This document shows positions 39,862-51,420 of a stretch of 64,000 nt of DNA, piece by piece (positions within the stretch are counted from its first letter, which is position 1; the number at the start of each line of letters is the position of its first letter). The stretch covers positions 65,910,501 through 65,974,500 of the forward strand of contig NC_060215.1 of assembly GCF_021130785.1 (NCBI RefSeq). Reading direction: 5' to 3'. The notes below the pieces were generated by a model, which made no database searches, was not told where the DNA came from, and worked only from the letters and a program-made list of their open reading frames with translations. Origin of the DNA: Homalodisca vitripennis (lineage: Eukaryota; Arthropoda; Insecta; Hemiptera; Cicadellidae). The position numbers were made by a program, and so were the translations under genes.

Positions 39862-40610
39862 CTGGTCCCAAAACTAACTGAACCCGTGGGTGATAACAAT
39901 CGTAGTACCAGTAACAGTTACAAAGCAATAGGTGACGTTGAGAGGTTGGTGGGCTCGCATGTCGCCAAAAGTAGGGTGTCGGGTCCGAGCATTAACTGAA
40001 CCCGTGGGTGATAACAATCGTAGTACCAGTAACAGTAACAAAGCAATAGGTGACGTTGAGAGGTTGGTGGGCTCGCATGTCGCCAAAAGTAGGGTGTCGG
40101 GTCCGAGCATTAACTGTAATCGTGGGCGGCGACAAACGTAGTATCAGTAACAGTAACAAAGCAATAGGTGACGTTGAGAGGTTGGTGGGCTCGCATGTCG
40201 CCAAAAGTAGGGTGTCGGGTCCGAGCATTAACTGTAATCGTGGGCGGCGACAAACGTAGTATCAGTAACAGTAACAAAGCAACAGGTGACGTTGAGAGGT
40301 TGGTGGGCTCGTATGTCGCCAAAAGTAGGGTGTCGGGTCCGAGCACTAACTGTAATCGTGGGCGGCGACAAACGTAGTATCAGTAACAGTAACAAAGCGA
40401 TAGGTGACGTTGAGAGGTTGGTGGGCTCGTATGTCGCCAAAAGTAGGGTGTCGGGTCCGAGCATTAACTGTAATCGTGGGCGGCGACAAACGTAGTATCA
40501 GTAACAGTAACAAAGCAATAGGTGACGTTGAGAGGTTGGTGGGCTCGTATGTCGCCAAAAGTAGGGTGTCGGGTCCGAGCATTAACTGTACCCGTGGGCG
40601 ACGACAAACG
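39862..40610. repeat. Tandem array, 118-bp unit, about 6.3 copies
   Basis: Direct repeats recur every 118 bp; the element AACCCGTGGG and its variants start at 39881 and 39999, with later counterparts every 118 bp. Two subtypes exist. Copies 1-2 have CCCGTGGGTGATAACAATCG, and copies 3-6 have AATCGTGGGCGGCGACAAAC. A second marker, GCTCGCATG versus GCTCGTATG, switches between copies 3 and 4, showing stepwise spread along the array. Each unit contains GAGAG, GTGACGTT and a G-rich GGTTGGTGGGC. Overlapping 69-82-codon open frames on both strands are artefacts: the unit is not a multiple of three and happens to lack stops. It lies in the inv intron. Confidence 0.96.
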
Positions 40611-43600
40611 ATCTGTCTTTCTCTTATCTGACCGCCATTCATTTTATCGGTGGGCCGAGCACGAGGGTCGCATACGTAGCTTTGCTACTCCCGCCACCGT
40701 GCCGCTTTACCCGCCCTCATGTAAAACTTATGTGGTCTGCTTTGGCCACATAGGAAATTTTAATTGCTAACGTGTATTTTCTTCGTGAATTCAGGAAGTC
40801 ACTATTAACATGTAACTGTTACATTACCAGAATTTGAGAGTTTGCATCTGTATAAAGATGGGTTTAACTTCATTTAGTAGTGTAAATATGAATATTAAGA
40901 CTAATATCTAAAGTAAATAGTTCTTATAAATTAACTCATGTTGACTAGTTAAGAATTAGTTAATTGTTACCGAGTGTTCATCAAATAAATTGATTTTATG
41001 TTTAACATGGTGCAAACGTATAAAACAAAAATAAAAAATTACTTGAATTACTTTATATAATGAGCTCTAAAAATATAAATTATAAAATTAATATATTATA
41101 AATATAATTTTTCAGTACCCAAAAAAGCATATAAATAGCTAACATTAAATCACGACATTTGGTAACTGGTTGAAAATGGAAATAAATACATAGAAACACT
41201 AATTTGAAACTTTAATTTGAAATGCTACAATTAATACCTGTGTTGTACAAGGGTTAATGCACATCACTGTATTTAATGATGAAATGTGTCGTGTGTGGAA
41301 AACTAATAATTTTATTAGCCGTGCTAATACTTGAAACCATTGTGTTTTGGGTATCACTTTAATTCTGATTGATTTTCCTAAATCTTTTTGGTTTCATAGT
41401 ATGAAACTAATTCATAACCCTTTAAAATCGTGAACTTTTATAAATTTTATCCTTCATTCTAAAACATAAACACCAATAAGTGTCCAAACTAAAAATGAAT
41501 AAGGTTATTTTTGTTAATTGTGTGTTTATTTTTATTTTTACGATCGAAATAGTTTTTACTTTCAATAGTGTGTTGAACACTAAAATGGATTTAAAAGTAT
41601 CAAAATGTCATTCTTGATTGATTGACTGAATAATAATTAAGTATCGCCAATATATTAGCCTAACCTGTTCAAATCTGTTCATGCTTTTTTAGTATACATT
41701 CGTTCTGTTATAAAATGATATATTCGCAAAATTACTCTATAGTTTGAAATTAAAGAACATATGTTGAAACCCTAAAATTCAAATTGCTGTACATTAAAGA
41801 TCCAAAAACAATTTACAATCAATTCATTTTTAAATAGGAAACCGGTTGAAAATTGTGCCTGATTCTTATTGTAAAATTTAATATTCAAGTCTTATAATTG
41901 TTTGAAACTGTGCTGTAAAATTTTATAAAATACTGTTAATTAAATTTGGAGATATAATTAATACAATGTAGGCCAGTGCTTTGTGTCACCTTTTTAAATA
42001 AAATTATTTATTTTGTAGGAAATTACGACTCCAAAAAAGTAAATGTTTTATTCGTAAGCATACTCATTTTATGTTATGGTCAGTCCGTACATGATCCTAA
42101 CAACTACAAAAAATACTCACTCTGATTGTGATAAGTTTTTTTTTTTATTTTTATGGCATTCATTTGGCATATTCAAAAGATTAAAATGGTACATACAAAT
42201 TTTTTACGAGAAAGGAATTTCTTGAACTCGGTACTGAAAATTATTTTATATTCTCCCATTGTACCAGTCGGTTTTATATTGTCTTTGATAACAGAACCTG
42301 AGGTTACACTGCACGAGCAAACTAAACAATGTGTCTGTAATCCCCCACCCTGTGAGGCACAAAGCGTAGCTAGCTCTTCAATATGCAGAGACTATTCGAG
42401 GGGGAATGAATAGAATAGCAATGCACTTCCTTAATAACATATATTATATGTTCCTTCCAAAATCATATCTACACTTAAAGCATGTTCTCGCTGCGTTGCT
42501 TTTACAACAGATTTTCTGTACGGTCTACTTTTCATATCGTATAATTGTGTTATTTACAATTAAATTCATATAATAATCCGATATCCAATTAACTTTTTTG
42601 TTTTAACAACTTGTTCCGAAAGTTACTCAGTCAACAATGTGTTACTAAACTTTGAAAAATACTTTTAAATCGCATTATGTCAAAAATTATGTATATCTTT
42701 TGTATCATACATAGAGCTATGGGTGGGTAATTATTCCTAAATGTTTTCTTTAACTATTGTTCAGATTTAAAGGGGTTTTCCATAAGTCAAGGATAATATT
42801 TCAAGGGGAAGGAGAGATGGGTCAGTAAATGACTAGTCGAAATGATCAAATATGATCACTCTATCATGACTTTGATTCAAAGAAATAATTACAACAAAAC
42901 TCAAATACTTATCAAAGTATAAATCTAGAGTAGCAGTTTATGTGATTTAAAAACAAGTGTCGATATCTAGAAAAACTAAGAAACTTTTGTCATCCATTTA
43001 AACAACTATATATTCTTGAAAAGTTGTTTCAGACAATATTTAGGTATGATTCAATTTTACTTTGGATTTAAAATTGGTGTAGTATTGATAGCTACGAGTA
43101 TTTAAATAATTATTAAGTGTTTTCAATACTTCATATACTTCGATAGTTTTTATCGATGCAACAAACACCAACCAACAGTATCTAACGAAGATGTTTGTCA
43201 TGAATGTATACACAAAGAAAAAAGCATATAATTTACATACAATTTTCAAGCAGTTCAAACAATGCAATTGATCCTGAATAGGTCCTTCTTTTGCTTGTTC
43301 CACAATTAATTAACAACTTCACATCAATTAGGTAGCTCTAGTATGCGCTCATATTCTGAATATTTCGTATTAAATTGACTCGGATAAACTGAACTACAAA
43401 GTGATAATGAGCTGTTGTTACTGTCATTAGAAACTGTTTCAGAACTTTTTATTTTGTTTGAGATTTATCAAATGTTCTTATATCTGGCAACAAATATGCT
43501 GATTTTAGAGCTTCCTAGAATAGGCAATTTGCACAATAATCAATGGACCTAGTAGATAAAATGCATAACTCATAGTCGAGAATTACCTTCACCACACTAA

Positions 43601-44039
43601 GGTTGATTGTTATTATCTCCTTATAGCTTGTATATTCGACTGAAATACTTGGGAGTCCCGAAGCGACTTGTCTAACTTAGCATGTGTTTCTAAACATGTT
43701 TATACTACAGATTATTATGGATATATACATTACATTAAGTTTTATCGTTATTAATGGAAATTATTCACAAGTTAAGTGATTTTTAGGTTTAAGAACGTCT
43801 GTGCACTGAATATTCAGTATTAGGTGAAATGCTTTCGGGGGCCGGGGTTTTGAGTTCACAGCCTAATGCGAGTTTACACTTAATAGCTGATGCCCGCGGC
43901 TGCTGACTCATCATCGTTATGAGTGAAAGCACAAGTCGACTAAATCATTAGGTAATTAATTGTTGCCTCACTTTTAATATGGACACAGTAAAACTAAAGG
44001 GGAACATAGTAGTATTACTTGTACGGGATATAAGAATTG

Positions 44040-44058
44040 TTTTTTTTTTTTTTTTTTT
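44040..44058 (+). repeat. Poly-T tract (19 T)
   Basis: A homopolymer of 19 T. No retroposon body could be recognised next to it on either strand. Confidence 0.95.
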
Positions 44059-44526
44059 AATGAGCACTGGTATATCCTTACAGAAGTATTTCATGCTAGA
44101 CTACGCAAACAGTAATATTTCGCCAGGAAAGTTTGGTCCCAAATAAAATTTTTTAACTGAATCTGTTATATACTGATTAATATTGTTTTTTTAAACTGCA
44201 GTTCAGCTTAATTATTAAGAATTAAATCCATCCATGCAGTGCTAAAATAATACAGATGTAAGGTTACTGGACCGTAAACCATTCATAATTATTTATGTCA
44301 AAATATGGTTGTCAACAATGGCCTTAGACTGGTGTCAATTTCTACAGTCTTCTGATTTAATAAAAAATGCACTAAAGGAATATTGTGGAGATTGTTAATG
44401 GATCTGGGAATAACTGTGGTAAACCAATATGTGTATATTTCTAAAGACTTCTGTGTTAGGATCATTTCAAGCGAAATATGGAGTGGAGTATGTTTAACTG
44501 CAAGTGAAAATGGCATAGTATACAAT

Positions 44527-44650
44527 AGGCAGTAGACAGTAAACCATGGGAAATACACTGTAAACCGTGGAAAGCAGCTGTGGGCAGTCAACTGCACGAC
44601 AAGCAGTAGACTCCAAACAGTAGACAGTGGACAGTAGGCAGTAGATAGCT
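44527..44650 (+). repeat. Degenerate short-period repeat (CAGTAGAC-like)
   Basis: The words GCAGTAGAC, ACAGTAGAC, GCAGTAGAT and ACAGTAAACC/ACTGTAAACC recur about every 10-25 bp across this stretch, for example at 44529, 44603 and 44617. The spacing is irregular, so it is an eroded or slippage-derived minisatellite. An antisense open frame of 99 codons covers it but has no protein-like features. Confidence 0.7.
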
Positions 44651-46724
44651 TATAGCTCTAAATAGGCGAATGATATAATATAATATTTTTCAACTATGAT
44701 AATGATGTATGATAATTGATGACGTGGTAGGAATCCAGCCTACTCCGAAGAAACTGATTGGTCCTTTCTTGAACATGGTGAGTAGGAGGGGGTGTGATGG
44801 ATGAGCGAAGTAATTTGTAGTGTCAACGACAAAGTTAAATTATTAATAAAAATATATTTTTTTGTTTTCAAGATTTTTTGTGTGATTTTTGTTTGCTTTA
44901 TAGTACAGATTTAATCATTTATAGTTACTTTCACACTGGAAAAGTAAACAATTCCTACAAAATTGTGTTACTAATAAATGTATGACTGTTATTTACAAAG
45001 TTTTCTAACACGGCCTAAGGAAAAATTAAAAATGCATCAGCTTGTGATCGTAATAATTGTAAAACTAAATTTAATTTAAATCCGTTCTTAAATAATGATT
45101 TGATTCTCTTATACTTCTTCAAAATAACGCAGATAAACTAAGGTCAGTGTGAGATAAATGACATTTATGATTAACAATTATAAAACTTAAACCTTTATTA
45201 AATTAAACGATTTCTGCGAGTGTTCAATCGATAAATCTCCAAATATGAACCTTAATTGGTAATATTAAAATAATTCAATTAAAATAACATTAATGTGCAA
45301 TTCACCTACAGATTAATTTATTGTATTTTTACATATACATAAGAGTGACTCGAGCAATACATGTTGGAAGTCCCGTCTAATGTCTTTACTCTTTTATTTT
45401 CAAAAATATATAGGAAGATCATGAATTAAAACTTTTAAATTTGTTTAAAGACTACAGATTAAAGCCAAAACTAATTTGGGTTTAGGAAGAACTTAAATAT
45501 TTAAAATGCTCTGCTGTATTTTACGGTAATTGTATATAATGTAATAAACACATATAATAATTAATTAATCCAATGTTTTGGTTTTAGAGATAATATTCAC
45601 AATATACACCATAAACTCCATAGACGCAGGATAAGAAAACCTATTCATAATGTCTATTATTATTAAAATAACAGATAGAAGTGTGTTATAGTGAGCTCTT
45701 CTCACAAGTAAGGCTGATAAAATTGTGCATTGTATAAAAACACAACAATTGTTGTGAATTATTGTGTCGTATAATTCAGGACTCTGTTTTGGGACGAGTA
45801 CCGGTTAATATATAGATATATTAATGATTTGTGTACTTCAAAAATTAAGAGAAAGTTACGTATTTTACTGATAATACTACCTTATGTTTCACAAAATGAA
45901 GTTCAATGGGAGTTGCAATTGATAAGGGCCTGCTAGCAACAGAGAGTTGGTTCAAAATTAACAATATGCTCTTGAGTACTAATAAAACTTTTAACCTCAT
46001 AAAACAGAATACTTAACATATTATTCCCAAATGCGCAGGATATGTTATGAATGTACCTATAGTTAAGTGTGACCAAGAACTAGATTATAAAACTCATGTA
46101 TTTGATAACAAAACTAAAACTTCAAAAGATGTGTAAAGTGTGTTGTGAAAACAAAATGCTTTAATTTATTTTGGTTCAATGTACTATATGAATATGGTAT
46201 TTTTCCTTAAAGAAGTTCTCATAGGATAAATTTATCTCCAGTACATTCGCACTTCCAGTTATTATGTACTTCTTTCTAAATTCTGGGGTGGAAATTATTT
46301 GAAATCAAACTCATTTTTTACAATTTAAAACATTACGATATGATCCATTTTACAGATGAAAATTACTTCAAAAGAAAGTTGAGAAATGCTGGCAATATTG
46401 AAGTTCCAAAACTAACACATTTCTGTTGCACCATGAGTGTTTAACAAAACGTTAAACAATATGATAATCTGAAATAGTAAGATTATAAACCGTATTCAAG
46501 GGAAACGAACAAGAGCTTAACTGAAAAACAAAATGATTTACTTCTAAACATTTAAGTGAAGAAGTATCCTTTAACATGTTTATTTTATTTGTATAATGGA
46601 GCCAAAATAACGTTGTACCTAATATTTTAGTAGACTAATATATACAAAGATCAGTTTTTAATACATAATTACTATAAGCAGGTATACACTTTTCAAGACT
46701 GTATTCAATGTTATTAAGAATTAT

Positions 46725-46828
46725 CATTACGCTTATTTGTTGGAAAGCGTAATGTTGATTTTGCATAATAAACGTTCCTGGCACGTTTTTAAATTTCTTT
46801 AAAACAAGCCTCCAACAAGTGTTGGAGG
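46725..46828. other. Pair of perfect short hairpins
   Basis: CATTACGCTT at 46725-46734 pairs with AAGCGTAATG at 46745-46754 (10 bp). CCTCCAAC-AAGT-GTTGGAGG at 46809-46828 is a perfect 8-bp stem with a 4-base loop. They are 55 bp apart. No transposon ends or coding content were recognised around them. Confidence 0.7.
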
Positions 46829-47314
46829 TCCGATATTTGCTCACATCAACTGTACGTTATGTTTATCATACTGGTTTTGTATTTTTATTTTTAAGTGTGT
46901 TTCATTATGCTCTTAGGGGATTTGCTATATTTTATTTGTCACTTTTTGTTTAAACTATAAGACAGTAAGAAAATGGTTTAATTAATTTAATCAAACCAGT
47001 TTTTTGTTGTTGGGAACTAAAAATATGGATTTTTTGTTTTTTATTAGACTGTAAACCAGCTGTAAAAATCAGTTACGCAGGTGACCCGGTGTTAAATGAA
47101 TTCAAACAATACGACATTAAAGTTTGCTCCTATCAATTAAAATACCCATAGAAATATTCAGACGTTCGCCTCGTTAACTGTTACATATAACTAAACAATA
47201 AATTGGATTTAACGTCATCTATAATACGCTCCTTGGACCAAGCACCACTGGAGATTATCTGTATCTAAAACGAACCCACAAGCAGTCCTAATAAATTTGA
47301 TTAGACGTACTTAC

Positions 47315-47368
47315 CCGGTGATTTAGGAGACAGCATGAACGGAGCGGGTCTAGTTTTGTCCGCACCGA
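47315..47368 (-). other. Candidate alternative exon of invected (54 nt, in frame)
   Basis: On the minus strand a strong donor (CACCGG then GTAAGTACG, GT at 47314-47313) ends an open stretch in phase 1, the phase required by the homeobox-exon acceptor at 31902. Read backwards to a possible acceptor (ATACAG, AG at 47370-47369) the exon is 54 nt. It would insert 18 stop-free codons between the RS microexon and the homeobox. Alternatively an ATG at 47336-47334 gives M-L-S-P-K-S-P-G joined directly to PRTRR, as an alternative first exon for a short homeodomain-only product. The acceptor has a poor polypyrimidine tract and the ATG context is weak. The surrounding 47310-47530 is less AT-rich than its neighbours. 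Speculative. Confidence 0.28.
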
Positions 47369-48375
47369 CTGTATTCGTTTAATCTAATAACGTGTGTTTA
47401 GAGGCCAGTCATTTGGAAGCCAACTAATCATCACGGGACCTCCCGCGGAGAGCACCGACTGTACTTCCAGCTCGATGTCAACTGACATACCTGCAAGCTG
47501 TCCTGCCTCTTCTCTTCTTTCGTCCTCTCTTTATTTTCTTTAAGTCAATGTCGCCAACATCTGAGCACATAATAAAACAACCCTCCCTATCCTCCACATT
47601 TCAAATGCATAATTTGTCAGTGATATATTGTACAAATTTTAAAGGATAAGAGCAAAAACTTTTGTTTTAGACGACAAAAAAATTAATTTGCAAATGTATT
47701 AAAATCTTTTATCCTCGCTAATTAATCCGTTTTTGATCATAATTACATGCAGTGTTCTTAAAAATAAACCAATTTTATTATATACTAAAATTCCACTATC
47801 ATTTGCCAGATATTTTTACAAAACTGGTGGCAAATATGACGTACCAATTTTAACAAATGATAAATTGTTAAATACATCAGTAATGTGGCATCAGTCCTTG
47901 CCACCAGGCATTTTCATTTTTTAGAAACATAAATCCAGTGGTAATCTAAAAATATTTATAGAAACCTAAAAAATAACGCCATTGTTAGACAATTGCAATT
48001 TTTATTCGAATTGGATTTTTATTCTGATTTGTACTGATTAGCCAAACACTGGTCAATGGACGTACTTTACTACGTAAAGCATAAAACCGTAGGTAAAAAT
48101 AAACAAATATGTACTATTACTATACCATTGACTCTTGTAACTTTGTAAGGATGCATATTTTTAAGTACTTAACGTTCTTTATAAAAACAAAATATAAATA
48201 TAGAGATAGTTAAAAATGTCGCTTCTAAACAGACTCAGAAATTAAGGTAAAGGTACTAATTATTTCTGGCTTGACTTGAATATATGTAACATTAAAATAC
48301 AATTCAATCATCAAAATTTGCAACAGTAAAACTGAACACAAAACTTTAAAAACAAAAACACCACATTTTAATGAG

Positions 48376-48378
<3 letters not shown>

Positions 48379-48412
<34 letters not shown>
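48379..48412. repeat. (TA)17 microsatellite
   Basis: An uninterrupted TA dinucleotide run of 17 units inside the inv intron. Confidence 0.98.
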
Positions 48413-48415
<3 letters not shown>

Positions 48416-49191
48416 CAACATCTGTAGAGCACAAACTTTATATTTTATATTACCCGAGTGTTTACTTTATTCCTCGGAAGAGTCAAAGAATAACTCAATC
48501 TGTTGTAAAAAAAATAAATTGTAGTTTTTACTACGGATCAAGCGGTTATCTAGGAATTAATCTCTAACTTTTTATTAAAATTTCCTTCCTACAAAGTTTT
48601 ATGTTGTTCTATACCCATTTATCATGACTTTTGCTAGTATATTCTAGGATAGCAATGTAAAAAATGGGCTTATTAAAATGTGGTTAAAATCAATTGAAAA
48701 TTTTGCTAATATTTCTCAATTATTTCCTGAATTCTGGTTTTACACTAAGAAATATATATATTTTTTAATTTGATTCTAACAATAAATGTTTGAGGTTTTG
48801 TTGGTTGGTGTTAAATCAATATATACAAACCAGTAATATATTTCTTTCGCTTTAGCACAGTTTTAGTATGGAAGAGGATATTCGCGTTACTAATCCGTTA
48901 ATATCGGTAAATTCCCGGTACTTTTATCTGAAATTAGGGAGTAGTTTGTTATAAAAAAATTAAAATATAAGTTACTCAATATGGTTACGATAATATCACG
49001 TGGAAATTAAGGCTATTTTTGAAACACGACGAACATTTTGTTGAAGAAGATTTGACGGCTGTTGCCATTGGGCGATTTCCAGGAAAACTGTGAAGAAAAT
49101 ACAAGACAAGGCTACACAAGTCGTAAAGGATTGGGTGAGAAATGAGATGCTGGATTATAGTATAATTTCTTATAATCAAAATCAGTTGAAA

Positions 49192-50228
49192 ACCGGGTGG
49201 CCCAAAAGTCAGTTTTTAGCGATTAGCGAATTAAAACTAAATGAAAGAAAATACAACGTAAAGGAATGAAAATACAACTTTATTATTAACACAAGAACAA
49301 TGAATGTACATAACATGCTCAAAATGGGTTCCCTGCTGTGGTATAATCAAATATTGCATCTTTGCATCACAAATTTACAAATTTTGTCACAAATGTTCAG
49401 GGATTATACAGGATTTGAAATTCCGTTTGAGTTAGTTCCTTCAAATTCTCAACATTACGAATATTGACAGAGTAACCTTCACTTTTTAGTAAATCCCAGA
49501 AATAAAAATCCGTGAGTGTGGTATCTTGAGATCGGGGAGGCCATCACCACAATGAGATTAGTAGAATCCCAACAGACACAGTTGTGTCTGTTTGCTGTGC
49601 CATTTAATCTAAGAGTTGCTTCATCGTTTAAAAAAATTGTTTTGTAGAACCCGATATCAGCTCCTTGTGAGATTGCGTACCACTCGCATAGCAATTCGGT
49701 TATCTTCATTTAGGCCTGGAGGTAAAATAGGCTATGTGGTCTTAATTTCAGTTTTTCCTGCATCCTTTGTACGCTTGTTCTTGCTATTTCATACTTGTAC
49801 GATACATTCCTTTCAGATGTAGTGGATAATTACACAAAACATTTAGCAGCAACATTTAGATTTTCTTCGTACGTGCAGACTTTGTTTGGGCTAACTGAAA
49901 GAGGAATCTCAGATACACTCCCAATCTGTTCAAACCTTACATATAATTTGCAAATTCCTAGGCGAGACGGAGGTTCGGTGTTTAAAAAACGTTCCACAAA
50001 TAACTCGTGAAAATCGCCGTAATTATGATCATTTTCCACCCCGTTTGCACAACAAATACACGCTTTTCTGTAGTTAACTTTCTATTCATTGTCACTTAAG
50101 TATCAAACCACAAAACATAACCTCAAATCACTAGTATCGACTGATTTGTGGGTACTGAATTACTTAAGTTGTCAACTACACGCTTTGTAAAAACAAAAAT
50201 ATATAAAATAGACTATGAGCTACCCAGT
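49192..50228 (-). mobile_element. Tc1/mariner (IS630 superfamily) element, internally deleted
   Basis: Imperfect terminal inverted repeats bound a 1037-bp element. The left end at 49192-49210 reads ACCGGGTGGCCCAAAAGTC; the right end at 50211-50228, reverse-complemented, reads ACTGGGTAGCTCATAGTC. Inside is a decayed minus-strand transposase (next entry). No clear TA target duplication flanks it (AA on the left, AT on the right), so the exact ends may be a base or two off or mutated. The element sits in the inv intron 427 bp downstream of the RS microexon. Confidence 0.75.
49397..50089 (-). pseudogene. DDE_3-type transposase pseudogene (DUF4817/IS630-like)
   Basis: Translation in shifting frames shows the familiar order. 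An N-terminal helix-turn-helix region starts with MNRKLTTEKRVFVV at 50089. It continues in another frame as DFHELFVERFLNTEPPSR and GICKLYVRFEQIGSVSE. The first catalytic Asp region FLNDEATLRLNGTANRHN lies near 49640. The last catalytic region resembles SRSQDTTLTDFYFWDLLKSE, ending at a stop at 49397. The segment between the first and last catalytic blocks is only about 25 codons, far too short, so the second catalytic Asp has been deleted. At least two frameshifts are also present. The copy is non-functional. Family knowledge: such transposases are abundant in hemipteran and other insect genomes. Confidence 0.78.
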
Positions 50229-50654
50229 ATATACATCACATTTCCACATAGAACACAGTTTTAAAATATAGCCTACTATATGCAAACACTAAGCAAAAAT
50301 ATAAAAAATACTACTACCATTGGTAATAAAAACAACTCTATTTAAAAATTGAGACATACTTAAATAACTGCAATTGTTTTTATTTAAACAAATTTAATAT
50401 TTCTTAACTATTATTTCTCGCTAAATCATTATCAAAATTTCTTCAGTTACGTTTTAAGATTTTGTTTTGTTACTATCGTGAATATTCTTATAATTCACCT
50501 TGGGTATCTTTAATGAATGCACTATTAATAATTTTTTAATACCTTTTGTATAATGAGCAGACGCTTTTTAAATATGCATTTAAAATTGAATAGAGTAAAT
50601 TTTCTCACGTTCTGTTGGACTCCTGAAAGCTGGCACCTTCATCATCGTACTTAC

Positions 50655-50660
50655 TTCTTC
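50655..50660 (-). CDS. inv: invected 6-nt microexon encoding Arg-Ser
   Basis: On the minus strand a textbook 3' splice site surrounds six bases: branch-like CTAAC (branch A about 50684), a T-rich tract, CAG at 50663-50661, then GAAGAA, then GTAAGTACG. The exon is inserted in phase 1. A preceding G plus GA, AGA, and A joined to the GT that opens the homeobox exon gives Gly-Arg-Ser followed by Pro-Arg-Thr-Arg. Established knowledge: insect invected proteins carry a microexon-encoded Arg-Ser between EH2 and the homeodomain, and engrailed lacks it. Length, phase, strand, splice sites and encoded residues all agree, so a chance match is very unlikely. The upstream partner exon is outside the window, so the leading G is inferred. 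The microexon lies 427 bp from the end of the transposon at 49192-50228. Confidence 0.91.
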
Positions 50661-51420
50661 CTGAGAAAAAACAAAAACACAGGTTAGCTCCTTTCCGGAC
50701 TTAAAAACAGAAAAAAGAACGTAAACAAATAAGCACTAATGCTAGGCATAAGTGCTGGGGCATAGCATAAAATACAGAAAATCCTAGAAAATGTTATTGA
50801 AATTTAATTCACATGCACTGTTAAATAATTTTACTCTTATTAATATTTAATAGTTTTATGAAGATTGATATGTTGGCTTGATGTTTCCTATAAAAAATTA
50901 AACAAAATTGATCAAATAATAAATTCATCCCATAGTTTTACTAATGGTTCATGGAAGAATACATGGATGTAGGGTTCATGTGTAAGGTGTTAATATTGTT
51001 TTAATTAGAATTTTAGTTAGTCAAAGATTAACTAACCTCTCTAAGATTATGTTTATAATAATACGATATGCTAATTTCTATGTTGTTGATAATTTTGTAT
51101 ACACTCAACTCGTTAACAATATGTATAAAGTTTTCTTTATTCTTCTTATGGAAGTTTCTCTAAATACTCCTTAAACATTACTTTGCGTTCATTTCGCTGA
51201 TTCAACCGTAATGTTACACTCGCTCAGTGTATTTAAAATTAAATTCCTTGATAAACTCTAGGTACTCAAACGTACTTTAGTAACTTTCCAAACTTTTTCT
51301 TAACAAACAGTAGGCAAGGTGTACTGTTAGTTCTGATTTTATAAAAATTGTTTTACGCAGCCTTCCCTAACTTGAAATCCGTTTCATGTTTCAATGTAAC
51401 CGATCGTGAGTAGTTCAGGA

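Larger units (their letters stand above)
31903..50654 (-). other. inv: invected intron between RS microexon and homeobox exon
   Basis: This 18.75-kb intron is bounded by GTAAGT at 50654-50649 and by TTTCAG at 31908-31903, in phase 1 at both ends. It is AT-rich and contains two tandem arrays, a Tc1/mariner-like remnant, a (TA)17 microsatellite, several hairpins and a possible alternative exon, all listed separately. Apart from those I see no gene in 31903-35260, 36290-39850, 40620-44520, 44660-46720 or 47540-49190. Open frames there are short and lack family resemblance or coding character. Confidence 0.88.

Noticed and set aside
39874..40770. A ladder of 69-98-codon open frames on both strands
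   Set aside because: They are produced by the 118-bp tandem repeat, which lacks stops in several frames; identical peptides recur at 118-bp steps with no protein signature.
49616..50010. Plus-strand open frames of 68 and 71 codons
   Set aside because: Antisense to the decayed transposase on the minus strand.
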